This document shows, piece by piece, positions 11,833-23,200 of a stretch of DNA of 64,000 nucleotides; the first letter of the stretch is position 1; the number at the start of each line of letters is the position of its first letter. Source of the stretch: Actinomucor elegans. Its lineage: Eukaryota; Mucoromycota; Mucoromycetes; Mucorales; Mucoraceae. Both the position numbers and the translations under genes were made by a program. The stretch spans positions 3,224,001 through 3,288,000 of the forward strand of contig JAMSLZ010000002.1 in assembly GCA_026027325.1 (NCBI GenBank), written 5' to 3'. Under the pieces are notes generated by a model that saw only the letters and a program-made list of their open reading frames with translations, was not told the DNA's origin and did not search any database.

Positions 11833-12954
11833 ATGAAATTCAGTATAAATAAAATCCTTTCAGTATCTGCGTTGTTCGGTATGATTGACAGATGATTCAT
11901 TTGAGAGAGAGAGAGAGAGAGAGAGAGCCATAGCTAAATCTATCTATAGCACTTGCCACTTTAACTGTCGCAGCACCACTTCAAGATGTTTCTGTAACAT
12001 CCATTGACCTTGCTGAAAATACATATAATGCTCAAGGCGACGAGCTCCTTTTTGTTACAGTCACTAGAGTAGATGATCTTTTGGACGATGATGGTTCTCT
12101 TTTAGCTGAACGAGTGATGGCGGTCAGAGTTACCTTTGATGTATTTGAAAACCAGGTAAAAAAAAAAAGTGTTTTTTTTTCTTTTCTTTTTAGCTTCGCC
12201 CTGCTTATTCACTACATCTTTATTTAGTTGATGTGTAACGGTAAACCAATCGAAATTGGTGTTTCGAGTATCCAAGTTGAGGCGCAGATGGCAGCAAATC
12301 CTGCCAAGTTAACCATCACATCTGAGGAAGACGCAGCATTATTGGCAGATAGCTTTGACATCGGCCTTGTTACTGTTGAAGTCACTGCTAGTATTTTGGA
12401 TGAGATAAAGACAGATGATGGCATGGTCTTCCGCAGAATCAGTGTTAATGAATTGATTACAGAGGTGAATGGTGAAAAGGTGGTTCAGACCGCAGCTGGC
12501 CAGCAAATTTTAGACGTGTATGATAACGGATCCCTTATCAAATGGTCTATTGACCCTCTTACTGGATTCATGCTTCCTGGTCCTGTTGCAACTGAAGATA
12601 TCGATAATGGTAAAAACTTTTTTTGTGTGCAAAACAAGTGTTATAGATTTCTGAACTAAAGCATACTTGATAGCTATGATCATGGATTCAAATGACTTTG
12701 ATATTGAAAACTGGTGGAATGAAACATCAAGCATTGTTCAAGGATTGATTGGCGGTGCTATTGCTGTGTTCTTGTTGACCTCCTTGTTTGCTTTGCATTA
12801 CTTGTACAAGTCTAGTGAAAGCAGTGATTCAGTTGCTCTTTTGAATGAAGAACAAGATTTGGATAATGAAGAAATCTGGACCAAGCAGCAACAGCCACCT
12901 GCCTATGTTGAAGAAGAAGAAGAAAAGCAGCCGTTTTTGAGCGACAACAAGTAA
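11833..12954 (+). CDS. type I membrane protein with cytosolic PPAY motif, unknown function
   Basis: Exons 11833-11878, 11950-12155, 12228-12609 and 12674-12954 give 304 residues. The order is: signal peptide (MKFSINKILSVSALFALATLTVAA, cleavage likely near AAP); an extracytoplasmic domain of about 200 residues rich in Asp, Val and Glu with a single Cys-containing strand (MCNGKPIEIG) and an N-glycosylation site in WWNETSS; one membrane segment (GLIGGAIAVFLLTSLFALHYLY); and a 50-residue acidic tail with QQPPAYVEEEEE. PPxY motifs bind WW domains of Nedd4/Rsp5 ubiquitin ligases, so ubiquitin-driven sorting of this protein or of a partner is a reasonable inference. Several fungal cell-surface proteins share this layout, but I do not recognise the luminal domain. 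Intron 1 carries a GA microsatellite. Confidence 0.85.
11903..11927. repeat. GA dinucleotide microsatellite in intron
   Basis: (GA)12 in intron 1 of the PPAY membrane-protein gene, upstream of the branch-point region. Confidence 0.9.
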
Positions 12955-13166
12955 ACTATTTATATTACTTTTTAATAAAACATTTTATTCTACTGCTTTT
13001 ATTTAAACAAAAGAATTCAAGTGAAACCAGTTAATATTTGCTAAAGGCTTTCTTGATTCTTTTTTTTTTCATTTTGTATACAAGTGAGGTGGGAGATGCG
13101 ATTATATAATGAAATGTATTCTGCTAGATGCGTTTCTTTTATGATTAACCTCGAATAATTGATCAT

Positions 13167-15760
13167 TTAATCAATATCCATGTCTTCCTTCTTCTTGTTG
13201 TCAGAAGAATCATCCATGGGGGTATCGGCATCAGCAGTAGCAGCGGGTTCCTCAACCTTAGGAGCAGGCTTGGGCTTGTTCAAAATGGGGTTGGCAAAGT
13301 AAACAATAGCCTCCTCTTCCTTCTTGATATCACGGCAAAACAAGACGGGAGTCTCGTTCTTGGGGACCTTGGCTTGCTTAGCGTTTTGCTCATCCATCCA
13401 TCTACCAGCGCGTTCACAACGCTCAACGATATCTTGCTTCTCGTGAGGAAGAATGTGAGAGTACTTTTCATCAGTGCTCATGGCTTCTTGAGTCAAACGT
13501 TGCATGGTCTCGCGAAGAGCACGTTCAGCATGAGGACGTTCCTCAGCTTCACGATAACGCTCAACGACAGGGTTACCAATCTTCTTGAGAGCATCGAGCT
13601 TCTCAACATAGACAGACTTGTGGGCATCATAGCCTTCATCATAGATCCAGTCAACAACAGCATTGAGATCTTCGGCAAACTTATCCTTGACAGTGGGATC
13701 AATGTATTCAGAAAGAGGACCGAGAATCTTGTCACGCATTTCATAACCATATTCTTCGAGAGAGTTCTTGGCAGCTTCAGTAGCAGCAATGAGCTTATCA
13801 TTGGCATACATTTGAGCTTCCTTCTCGGTATATTCGTTAATGAGGTCCTTGGGAAGGGAAGTGGTACCAGAGACAACAGCAAGGTCACCAGTCTTAACGA
13901 GCTTCTTGACCTTCTTGATTTCCTTCTCACCTTCCTTGTTCTTGGTCTCTTCCTCGACCATCTTTTCCTCAACAGTGTAGGCAGATTCAACAGACAAGAT
14001 ACCGTGAATATTGAGTCTAACCTTGACCTTAATTTGAGCAGGCTCACCGTTAACAGGCTCGACGTTCTTGATAGTGTATTGGCCGATCCAGGGGTTGATA
14101 CCACGAGGCAAAAGTTCGGGCTTAGCATAGACAGCTTGCAAAGTGAAAGCTTCACGACGGAAGAAGGTCAAGATCTTGGTGGAAGGAATGGAGTTGTTGT
14201 TATCGAAGACAACGATTTCAGTCTCTTCTTCCTCAGGAGTAGCATCCCAAGTAAGCTTGATGGGATAAGTGCAGATATCGTTGACACGGAAATCACGGAC
14301 CTTGAAGACAGGAGACAACATGGCACATTGGAGAGCGGCACCACGAGCCATAGCTTCATCTTGGTTAAGAGTAGTAGAGATTTCCTTACCAAAGAACTTG
14401 GAAACGGTAGTCTTGATAGCAGGGATACGAGTGGTACCACCAACCATCTCAACAAAGTCAATTTCTTCGATAGACATACCAGCGTTCTCAAGAGCCTTCT
14501 TCAAGACATCTTCAGTACGGATGAACAAGTGAGAAGCCCATTGTTCGAATTCATCACGGCTAACCATAGCAGAAACATCACGGTCATCCATGATAGACTC
14601 AATGTTGACGGGGGCTTGAGGGTTGGCAGAGAGAACCTTCTTACAACGCTCAGCAGCAACACGAAGACGCAAAAGAGCCTTCTTGTTGGAGTAAACATCG
14701 ATCTTGAACTTTTCCTTGAATTGCTCAGCGAGCTTATCAACAATAACAGCATCGAATTCACGACCACCAAAGTGTTCATCGAAAGCATTACCACGGACAG
14801 TCAATTGACCCTTGATGAAAGAAACGATTTGACAAGAGTAAGAAGAGTGACCAATATCAACGAAAGCGACGTTTCTGGGCTTCTCCTCAGGAAGATCAAG
14901 CTTGGTAATACCGTAACCAAGAGCAGCGGCAGTCAAATCGTTGACCAAACGCAAACAGTTCAAACCGACCATCTCGGCAGCAGTAAGAATAGCACGACGT
15001 TGAACTTCAGTGAACCAACCAGGGACAGTGATGACACAGTCGGAAACAGGGCCCTTGATCTCATTGGCAGTAATATCCTTGAGCTTGTTAAGATACATGG
15101 CAATAAGTTGAACGTTGGAGAAAACTTGTTCTTCACCAAGGTAGTTAACCTATAGCATTATTAATAACGCGTGTAATACATGCAATGCTTTTCAATGTTT
15201 ACCTTGACACCAGCTTGGCCGTTAGCATCAACTAACTCGGCCATGATGAAGTTCTTTTCGATTTCTTGAACTTCGGGGTCGTCAATGGTACGGCCAGCCA
15301 AACGCTTCAAACTAACAACGGTGTTCTTGGCGTTACTGATTTCTTGAGTTTTGGCAGCCTCACCAAGGTATCTTTGCTTGGGGCCGAAAGAAACAATGTT
15401 ACTATAAGAGTAGCTCGGTCAATACGACTGTTTTTAGTTGAAAAGCTCACCGCCCTTGATTAAAAGAAAAAAATCGAAGCTATCGTTTTATTTCAGTTTA
15501 TAATCCTCTTTCCCCATCCTCTTTAAGTCTTTGCAAGTAAAAAGACACGTATTCCTCCCGAGAATTAGTAGTGTATACTTACGGAGTAGTACGGTTGGAC
15601 ACCTCGTTACAGATGACATCGATACCACGATTACGGGCGACGGCAATAATAGCCTGAAGATTACCAAGATCAATACCCTAAAGGACGCGTTCGGTGAGTC
15701 GAGGTTTTTTTTTTTCTTTTTCGCCATTCAATAACAATTAATACTTACTACGACAGACAT
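13167..15760 (-). CDS. SSE1: Hsp110/Sse1-type Hsp70 co-chaperone
   Basis: Nucleotide-exchange factor and holdase for cytosolic Hsp70. Exons 15749-15760 (12 nt, MSVV), 15583-15677, 15203-15401 and 13167-15149 give 762 residues. The N-terminal ATPase domain starts [18 protein letters not shown] and has the [13 protein letters not shown] block. The Hsp110 branch is shown by the degenerate substrate domain with a long charged insert ([20 protein letters not shown]), the helical extension, and an MDID end. The tiny first exon is supported by the GTAAGT donor and by the frame. Codon use is strongly biased to C-ending and AAG codons, as in the aldolase gene, which suggests high expression. This bias also leaves a stop-free antisense frame of 593 codons, which is not a gene. 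A heat-shock-element-like site lies about 135 bp upstream. Confidence 0.96.
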
Positions 15761-15892
15761 TATGTATTACTATGAGTAAAGAACAATAAATTTTTGTAAA
15801 ATATTTTTTTAGGCGAGCCTATTTAAAAAATATAGCCTTTCTTTTAAACCGGCTCCTCTCCAATCAAAAGGCTGAAAAAACCTTCTTCTACT

Positions 15893-15905
15893 TTCTGGGA
15901 CGTTC
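15893..15905. promoter_or_regulatory. heat-shock-element-like triplet upstream of SSE1
   Basis: TTC-tg-GGA-cg-TTC is three alternating 5-bp units of the nTTCnnGAAnnTTCn pattern with one mismatch (GGA for GAA). It lies about 133 bp upstream of the chaperone start codon. Hsf1 binds such arrays in fungi. A CCAAT box (about 15859-15863) lies between the element and the gene. Confidence 0.5.
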
Positions 15906-16740
15906 CAGCACCTCTAGTATTGAATCTACGTCACTTGGGACAGACTTACTGATGAAAAAGCCACCTTTTCCTTAGAATTACGGTCACTATTTTCTTGTGT
16001 TCGGCTTTAAGCTTTTGTTCCAGCAGTCATTGTACTTCCTTTCTAATGACATTCACCCCAAATACAGAGTTTATTTACTGCAAAGATTTCAATCTGAGAA
16101 TATCTTGCTTCTAAAGTTGCTTCTTCAGTTTCTTTTTTGCTATAGAATGCTTACTTGTTCAAATCAGATTCGTAAGCCTGTGTTACTGCTACTGTTAAGG
16201 TAAAGAATTACGTTTCGCACGCATTCGCCAATGGTATTGAAGCAAGATCAAGCATATGTTTTCTACCTAACGACGAGATCTTTATTTTTTTATTTTTTTT
16301 ATTATAGATATTGTGATACACGAAAAAAGGGGCCACTTTCTTTGCTCGGTTATCCCTGCTGCTTTGCAAACTAGACGCATTTTTGTTTGCTCTTTTAATG
16401 ATTATGTGATGTGTAGGATATATGACAGCTCTCGGACGTCTGTGCCACACTTGCCTCGACCAGTGCTAGTCTTGTTTTGTTCAAATAACCTTTCGTTTTT
16501 TTCACAAAGTTCTTGGTGAGAGGGAAACTCACTTTCTGCTGAAAACCATCGTGGGCATGGTTAGTATACGGGACTACATTCAGTGAGCGACGCTTTGGTT
16601 TAACTATAGTTCAAGCTAGCAATGCGAAGGATACATAACCGTAGCCAAAATAAGGATAAGAAGCGGCCATATGGTTAACGTAAAGTTATAAAATAGCAAT
16701 AGCAAAGGTTTTAGAGTCAAATTAAGGTTTAACCATATGC

Positions 16741-17000
16741 AATAGCTCATTTTGAATATGAACTATTACTCAGATGCAATATTCGACTAAGATCGATTGA
16801 GAGATGGATAAACCAACATAGAATGTTTACAGCTAGTCATAGTAATCATAGCATACTCTGTATACCCATATCAGTGAATTAATGGTCCTCCTAGATGCAG
16901 TTCCTCATCCTGAGCATGGTTTGCCACTCAAATGTTACAATTAATCAATTATGATTCGGAAATCTAGAGATGTTTAAAATACAATAAGTTTCGTAGGATA
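16741..17000 (+). repeat. dispersed ~170-bp repeat, cluster A (2 units)
   Basis: Two diverged units. The first reads AGCTCATTTTGAATATGAAC, then CAGATGCAATATTCGAC and AAGATCGATTGAGAGATGG. The second begins CTCATCCTGAGCATGG and continues AATGTTACAATTAATC. Homologous positions are about 159 bp apart. It is the same family as the clusters near 22.3, 29.0 and 56.0 kb. Confidence 0.6.
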
Positions 17001-18795
17001 ACTCTCCTCGGATTACTTGTGAGACTATGCATGATGTTTTTTGGAGAGTGTACAGAACATTTTAAATATATATGTTCCAGTATAAACGTGTTACACCTGG
17101 GAGTAGACACACTAATTTATTATACATATTTGGCGCTCATATGAGTTATGATTGCATTCAAAAAATCATAATTAACTTTTTTATTGAAAAAGACTAAAAT
17201 TTAAGGAAATATAAAGCGTGATTTATATTATTCAACACACAATTAAATCTTACGTAGGCTTGATTAATTCATTTTTTTGTGTGTGTATCGGCTGTATTGT
17301 GATTAAAAAAAGAAACCAAATGTCATATTTTGATTTAAGTAAGTCTTACAGGAATATTAATTGAAACGCCGCTCCTGGAAGTTTGACAATAGTGTGCACT
17401 GTTTAACAATGGCGTTAGACGCTAAAGCTTTGATTCATCATCCGGCTTTTTCTTGCATCTGAATTAAAAATTAGCTCCTTTTTTTTTCTTTTATAGAAAT
17501 TAAGTGTCAAATTTATTAAGTTCAAGCGGGGTTTTGATCACCAAAATAAGCACGGACTCAATTATCAGAAACTTCATGAACCAAAACAACAGTTTTAAGC
17601 GTTCCTTTTGATTTTATAGCGCTTCGTATTTTTAAAAAACGACTAGTAGCCTTGTATGTTATCCACAAAGTGTCCATTAAGATGCTGAAAATCCTTAATG
17701 AGTGAAAAAAAAATATATAAAAAAAAACTTATAATTTATGGATAGTTAAAGATCAGTATAATATTTGATTGAAATGCTGGTAGACCATGATTTTGATACT
17801 TTTTTTAATAATTTACTCTGAGAAAATATTGGTAATCAGATACTAGACTAATCTGAAATCATTCGAGGGATGTATGTATTGATAATTTTTCTATATGTGG
17901 AATGTCAGCAATTTACAATACTCATTCTATATCAATTCAAACAAATTCTTAGATGTAGTGCTTTCTTTTTGAACATGCACTAATCTCCAAATATTAAATC
18001 AATGGAGAAATAGCGAGATGGCAAAAATAGCCTAATTTCAGAAAATATCCCAAGGATATTTTCCTTTTTTGTGAAGCGTACAAACGACGCTTTCATGCAC
18101 TATTTTTAAGTAATTTAGGCAAAATATATCAGTGAGCACAAAAAAAAAAGAAGCTCATACTCCTTTGAATATATGTGCTATATTTACGGTACTAAAAGAT
18201 TATGTCTCAAAAAAAAAGACCTGTTCATGTTCTGTAAAAGCTGAGGATTTAGATCTAAGATATGCCCCAAATTTTAGCTTTTCGATGCCTATCGATTGAT
18301 TTCAACTTAATGTCGCATTTGTTGACTTGTACATGCTCAGAATGGATTAATATATCTAATAAAAGCTCTATTAAATCGAATTTTTATTATTTATTCATTT
18401 CAGTAATTAGTAGTTAAATTATGTACCTAACTGTCGATTAAAACATGTTAATATAAAAGAGCCATAGGTTTGCACATTTGATTACTGGCTTTTTTACTGC
18501 GCTTGTCTTCGTTTCTATAAACTATGAGTGAAAGTTTCACAAACACAAAAAGCTTGGATACCATTTTGAATGGCTAGTTTCAGTACTTCTAAAGCAAAGC
18601 AGTAATATTTTTTGGCGGTAGACCTAGCAAAAGTATATACCACTCATTGTCGACTATAGGGATGATTCTACAACGCTACAAGATATATATATATATTTAT
18701 TTATTTAAAGAAAGTATGATCCTACTGATCAATTATTAAAGATATTATACAGATGGGTAAATATGGGTAAAAGATTGCTACTAAAAATGAATAGT

Positions 18796-21705
18796 TTAGA
18801 ATAGATATACAGATTGAGTAAGAGGCAAAGAAGATACTGGATCACAGACGCATTCATATCCATCTGCTTGCACTTTATAGGTCTCAGGATCCACTGTAAT
18901 CTTTGGCATCGCATCGTTCAGACGCATGTCTTTTTTACCGACTGTACGGCATCCTTTTACAGGTTCCACTTTTTTGCGAAGATGATAACTTTCAATTACA
19001 CCCTCATCAACAGATAATTGGGAAACAAACACAAAGCAAGAGGATGACAAACTAGAAGCATTAGCTCCGTACATTGGCCTAGAGATAATAGGTTCTGTTG
19101 TGGGGATTGAGCCATTTGCATCACCTAGAACACAGGTCAGTACAATATGCAAGCTAATTTCTTTGTTTCTTAACATACCCATTTGACCCCAGACAATGAT
19201 ACCAGCTTTCAATATTAATTCGGGCTTGGAGCCAAAATACTCTGGTGTAAAGCAAACTAGATCTGCCACCTTTCCGACTTCAATTGAACCCACAATATGA
19301 CCAATACCATGTGATAAAGCCCTATATTGAAATTGGTTAATGAGATCCTTCGAGAATGGTACTTAACTGACTTACACGTTGATCGTATATTTCGCAATAT
19401 AACGTCTGATTCTAAAGTTATCACCTTCCTTATCCTGATCTTCTTCCAATAAACCGCGTTGCATTTTCATTTTACTCGCAGTTTTCCAAGTACGAAGAAT
19501 TACTTCGCCTGCTCTGCCCATTGCTTGTGAATCAGAGCTGATCATGCTAATGGCACCAATGTCGTGTAAAACATCTTCTGCTGCAATTGTTTCGGCTCTA
19601 ATTCTACTTTCTGCAAATGCAACATCTTCAGGGATGGTTTTAGACAAGTGGTGGCATACCATCAGCATATCAACGTGTTCATCCAATGTATTTGCCGTAA
19701 ATGGTCGTGTTGGGTTGGTAGATGATGGTAGCACATTGGGTTCGCTACAGACAGTAATGACTTTAAGAGCTGTGAGCACAACGCAGTGGAAAGATATTGA
19801 GAAAACTTACTATCAGGCGCATGCCCACCGCCAGCACCTTCACTGTGATATGTATGAATAGTTCTTCCCTTGAACGCTGATATGGTGGACTCTACAAATC
19901 CAGCCTCATTCAGAGTGTCTGTATGAATAGTGGCCTGGTTCATGATTACTAAGTAAATGTAATACTCATCCGATTATTTTTTTTTATTTGTACCTGTACG
20001 TCCAGCTCATCACACACCTGAAGACAAGCGTCAATAGCAGCTGGTGTTGTGCCCCAATCCTCATGCAACTTTAAGCCAAGGCATCCAGCTTTGATACTTT
20101 CAACTAACTCTTTTTGATTGGAGCAGTTACCTTTTCCCGTAAAGCCAAAATTCATTGGAATATCATCTGTTGCCTTCATCATCATTTCAACGTGATGATT
20201 GCCTGGAGTACAAGTGGTAGCATTTGTACCTGTATTGGGGCCAGTTCCACCACCAATCAATGTTGTTACACCACTGGACAAAGCCTAGAAATAGTAAATA
20301 ACACCAAATATCAGTAGCGGAACAATACAAAAGTGGCAAATAAACTTAAATACCTCGTAACATAGCTGAGGACAAATATAATGGACATGGGAGTCAATTG
20401 CGCCTGCAGTAAATATTTTGCCCTCTCCAGCTAATGCCTCAGTACCAGCACCGACAATCATACCAGGTGTAACGCCCTCCATTACATCAGGGTTTCCTGC
20501 TTTTCCGATGCCTACGATAATACCCTTCTTGATACCAATATCCGCCTTGTAAATACCGGTATAATCAATAATAAGCGCGTTCGTAATAACCAAATCAAGT
20601 ACTTCGTCATCCAATTTGCCAGTAGCTTGTCCCATACCTTCCCGTAATACTTTACCACCACCAAACTTGCATTCATCACCATACACTGTATAATCTTTTT
20701 CGACACGAGCCCATAGATCTGTATCACCCAGACGAATAAGATCGCCTGTTGTTGGACCAAAATGATCAGCATAGTATTCTCTGTCCAAACTGTTTGAGCT
20801 GGGCGCAGGTAAAAGTGGCGCATTTGCATCATGCATAAACCCTTGGGTCATCAAAGAATTGATAATATCAGGTAAGCGAATAAAATCGACAGGACCAGTG
20901 GCAATCCCGTTACCACCCGTGATGACCTTATTTCCAGCAATTTCAACCAGCGTTACTGTTTTGAAATCGCCGGGTTCAAAACGTACTGCAGAGCCTGCAG
21001 GAATATCAAGTCTCATACCATATGCAAGCGCTCTGTTGAAATGAAGTGCTGCATTGGCTTCGATAAAGTGATAATGTGATCCTACCTAGGAGTTTGATAA
21101 AGTTAAACGCCCAAGTTTTGTTTTTTCTCCCACCTTTGTGTATATATATTACCTGAATTGGGCGATCTCCATAATTGGTGACCGATAACGATAGTCGCTT
21201 TCTATCAGCGTTTAATTCAATTTTTCCAGGCTTTACAATAATAGCGCCTGGAGCATCTCGACGTGTTGTTGAAGCAGGCAAAGGGAACTTTTCTTCATTG
21301 GGTATAGGGAAAAATGTACCATACAAAGCCATTTCCAAATTACCATTATCTGTACAGATAGGATCATGGACTGTAACAAGGTAAGTGCCATCAGGAAAAG
21401 TGCCTTCTACTTGAACTTCATGTAGGGTTTGAAACACGTCAGACATGACATGTCTTCTACCAAGCATCTGTTTGCCAATATCCATCAATTGAGAGACTGA
21501 ATAACAGCCATCTCTCATCAATTCAAGTAATTGAGAGGCTATCAAAGCTGTAGCTTCTGTTCTGTTCAATTTGACTCCACGCGCCAATCGCTTTTGTGCC
21601 AGAAAACCAACTATTCAAATGATGAGTGAAATTTCATTCAGTAATCAATTGAATTTTACCTTGATGTAGCAGTAATTTATCTATTTCTCTTGGTATTAAA
21701 CGCAT
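18796..21705 (-). CDS. URE1: urease (single-chain fungal type)
   Basis: Hydrolyses urea to ammonia and carbamate at a di-nickel centre in the cytosol. Eight exons: 21660-21705, 21153-21610, 20354-21085, 19994-20284, 19811-19934, 19376-19769, 19179-19321, 18796-19124, giving 838 residues, the usual length for fungal and plant ureases with gamma, beta and alpha parts fused. Nickel ligands and catalytic residues are all present: HVH at 401-403, the carbamylated Lys484 in [10 protein letters not shown], His513, His539 in [12 protein letters not shown], the mobile-flap VCHH at 588-591, and Asp630 in SSDSQAMGR. Exon 5 must start at [10 protein letters not shown] (after the AG at 19935-19936), because the earlier AG puts extra residues into the conserved VQ-xxIHTD block. 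No accessory gene (UreD/F/G) is in the window, although activity needs them. Confidence 0.97.
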
Positions 21706-22040
21706 CGTGTTTGATTTAAAAAAGAAAGAGAGAGAAAAAGAAAGAAAAAATAAAGGGAAAGAGGATGTAAGGTGATGGTTTGGTTACGAAAAGCCGGAAT
21801 GCCAATATCAAAGTACAAAAAAAAAGATAAGCAACTGTAATGATAACCGGTTTGTTCCTTTCCATAATTATATCCTTTCTTTGCCTTTTTGTCATACCAT
21901 TGTCCATCATTCTATCTGACTTGATACACCAACTTTAGATGCAAATTCTCTTTGATACCGTCACGTGGGTTTATCTATCATGAGTGGGAAAATCATCTAC
22001 AGTTGGTCAACAAACTGGAGAATGTCTTATCTTTTTTTTC

Positions 22041-22068
22041 TTTTTTTTTTTTTTTTTTTTTTTTTTTT
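22041..22068. repeat. poly-T homopolymer (28 nt)
   Basis: It lies in the spacer just before repeat cluster B. Shorter tracts of 19-20 nt occur at 30370-30388 (T), 36860-36878 (T) and 50607-50626 (A). Confidence 0.9.
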
Positions 22069-22261
22069 GCCTCTCCGCTGATGTACATTACAAATGTTAC
22101 ACTGCTAGTGCCTTACCACGGACATCAATGACCCAACTTTGTACTACATTTTGCAAACTGAACTCTAATCGGCTGGCTAATGAAACTTGTTAAGCAATTA
22201 TTTTAAGCAGAACATTGAACGGAAATAGGCTTCTTAGAGTCAGACTGAGTTATTATTTGTA

Positions 22262-23200
22262 TGCAAAAGCTCATCCTGAATATGTACTATTAATCAAATG
22301 CGACATTGGATTGACATCTAGAGATGAATAGTACCTGAAACGTGAAATCCATGTATTTTACTTTTAATTGACTGAAGAATATAATATCGTCTCTACAATA
22401 CATTAAGGCAAAGCATCTGGTAGTTACAAAAGTTCATTTTTAATATATATTACTAATTAGATGCGACATTAAACCGAGATCGGATGCGGGATCTACCGAT
22501 GAGTAACATGTATAACTTGTTTGTATGATCTGCTATTATGAACAGAAAGACAAGGTATATTCATTATATGATGATTTAATAAGGGTTTTAATAATTCAAC
22601 ATTTTGTTTAAAATCTACTACTAATCAGATACGACAATAAACTGAGATTTATAAATGGTCAACATTTATTATGACAGAAGATCCATATCTTTTACCACTA
22701 ATAACTGAGAAATATGATTTAATAACCGTATTCTAGTCAGATAGAAGTCTTGGTAGATATTATAGCTCGTTCTGAGTATTTACCATAAATCAATTAGACG
22801 TTACATTAGGGCCGAGATTGAATGCGAGATCTATCGATGATGAGTATCATTAGTAACAGGAGATTCATATACTTTCTTAATGGCAAAAGAATAAGATATA
22901 TTTTTTTATATATATTTCACGCTATTAAAAAGTCTTAATATATCCATCAGCGTATTTCAAATATATGTTACTTGCAGATGCAACATTAAATTTAGATCAA
23001 ACGAGAGATCTTAAGATCATTAGATCTAACTAATTGAAACGTATGTCAAATGTGGTCAAACACTAAAATATTACAAACTGGCGTAGTCAAATTGGCTAGA
23101 AGTCTTGGTAAATTTGACAGCTCATTCTAAACAGGGGCCACTATCGAAGCGATATATGGTCGAGATTGGTTGAGATTTAGAGGTGTTTAAAATGCGGTGA
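22262..23200 (+). repeat. dispersed ~170-bp repeat, cluster B (6 tandem units)
   Basis: Six diverged copies in one orientation. The homologous ATGCGACATT position ends near 22308, 22470, 22638, 22807, 22987 and 23157, so spacings are 162, 168, 169, 180 and 170 bp. The best-conserved half of each unit reads roughly AGCTCATTCTGAACATG, then AATCAGATGCGACATTAAAC, then CGAGATCGGATGAGAGATCT. The other half is AT-rich with a recurring ATATGATTTAATAA. No open frame or transposase remnant is associated. Confidence 0.75.

Larger units (their letters stand above)
15761..18795. other. intergenic, ~3 kb, SSE1 promoter plus diverged repeats
   Basis: Upstream of SSE1 and downstream of urease. After the promoter part (to about 16.0 kb) the sequence is AT-rich and without a supportable gene. 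Repeat units lie at about 16741-17000 (forward) and 18280-18345 (reverse). The ~70-codon frames at 15997-16519 overlap on both strands and have no recognisable content. Confidence 0.6.

Noticed and set aside
13374..15155. 593-codon open frame on the plus strand
   Set aside because: It is the exact antisense of the Hsp110 gene. It stays open because the biased codons there avoid TTA, CTA and TCA; there are no domains and it has the wrong strand.
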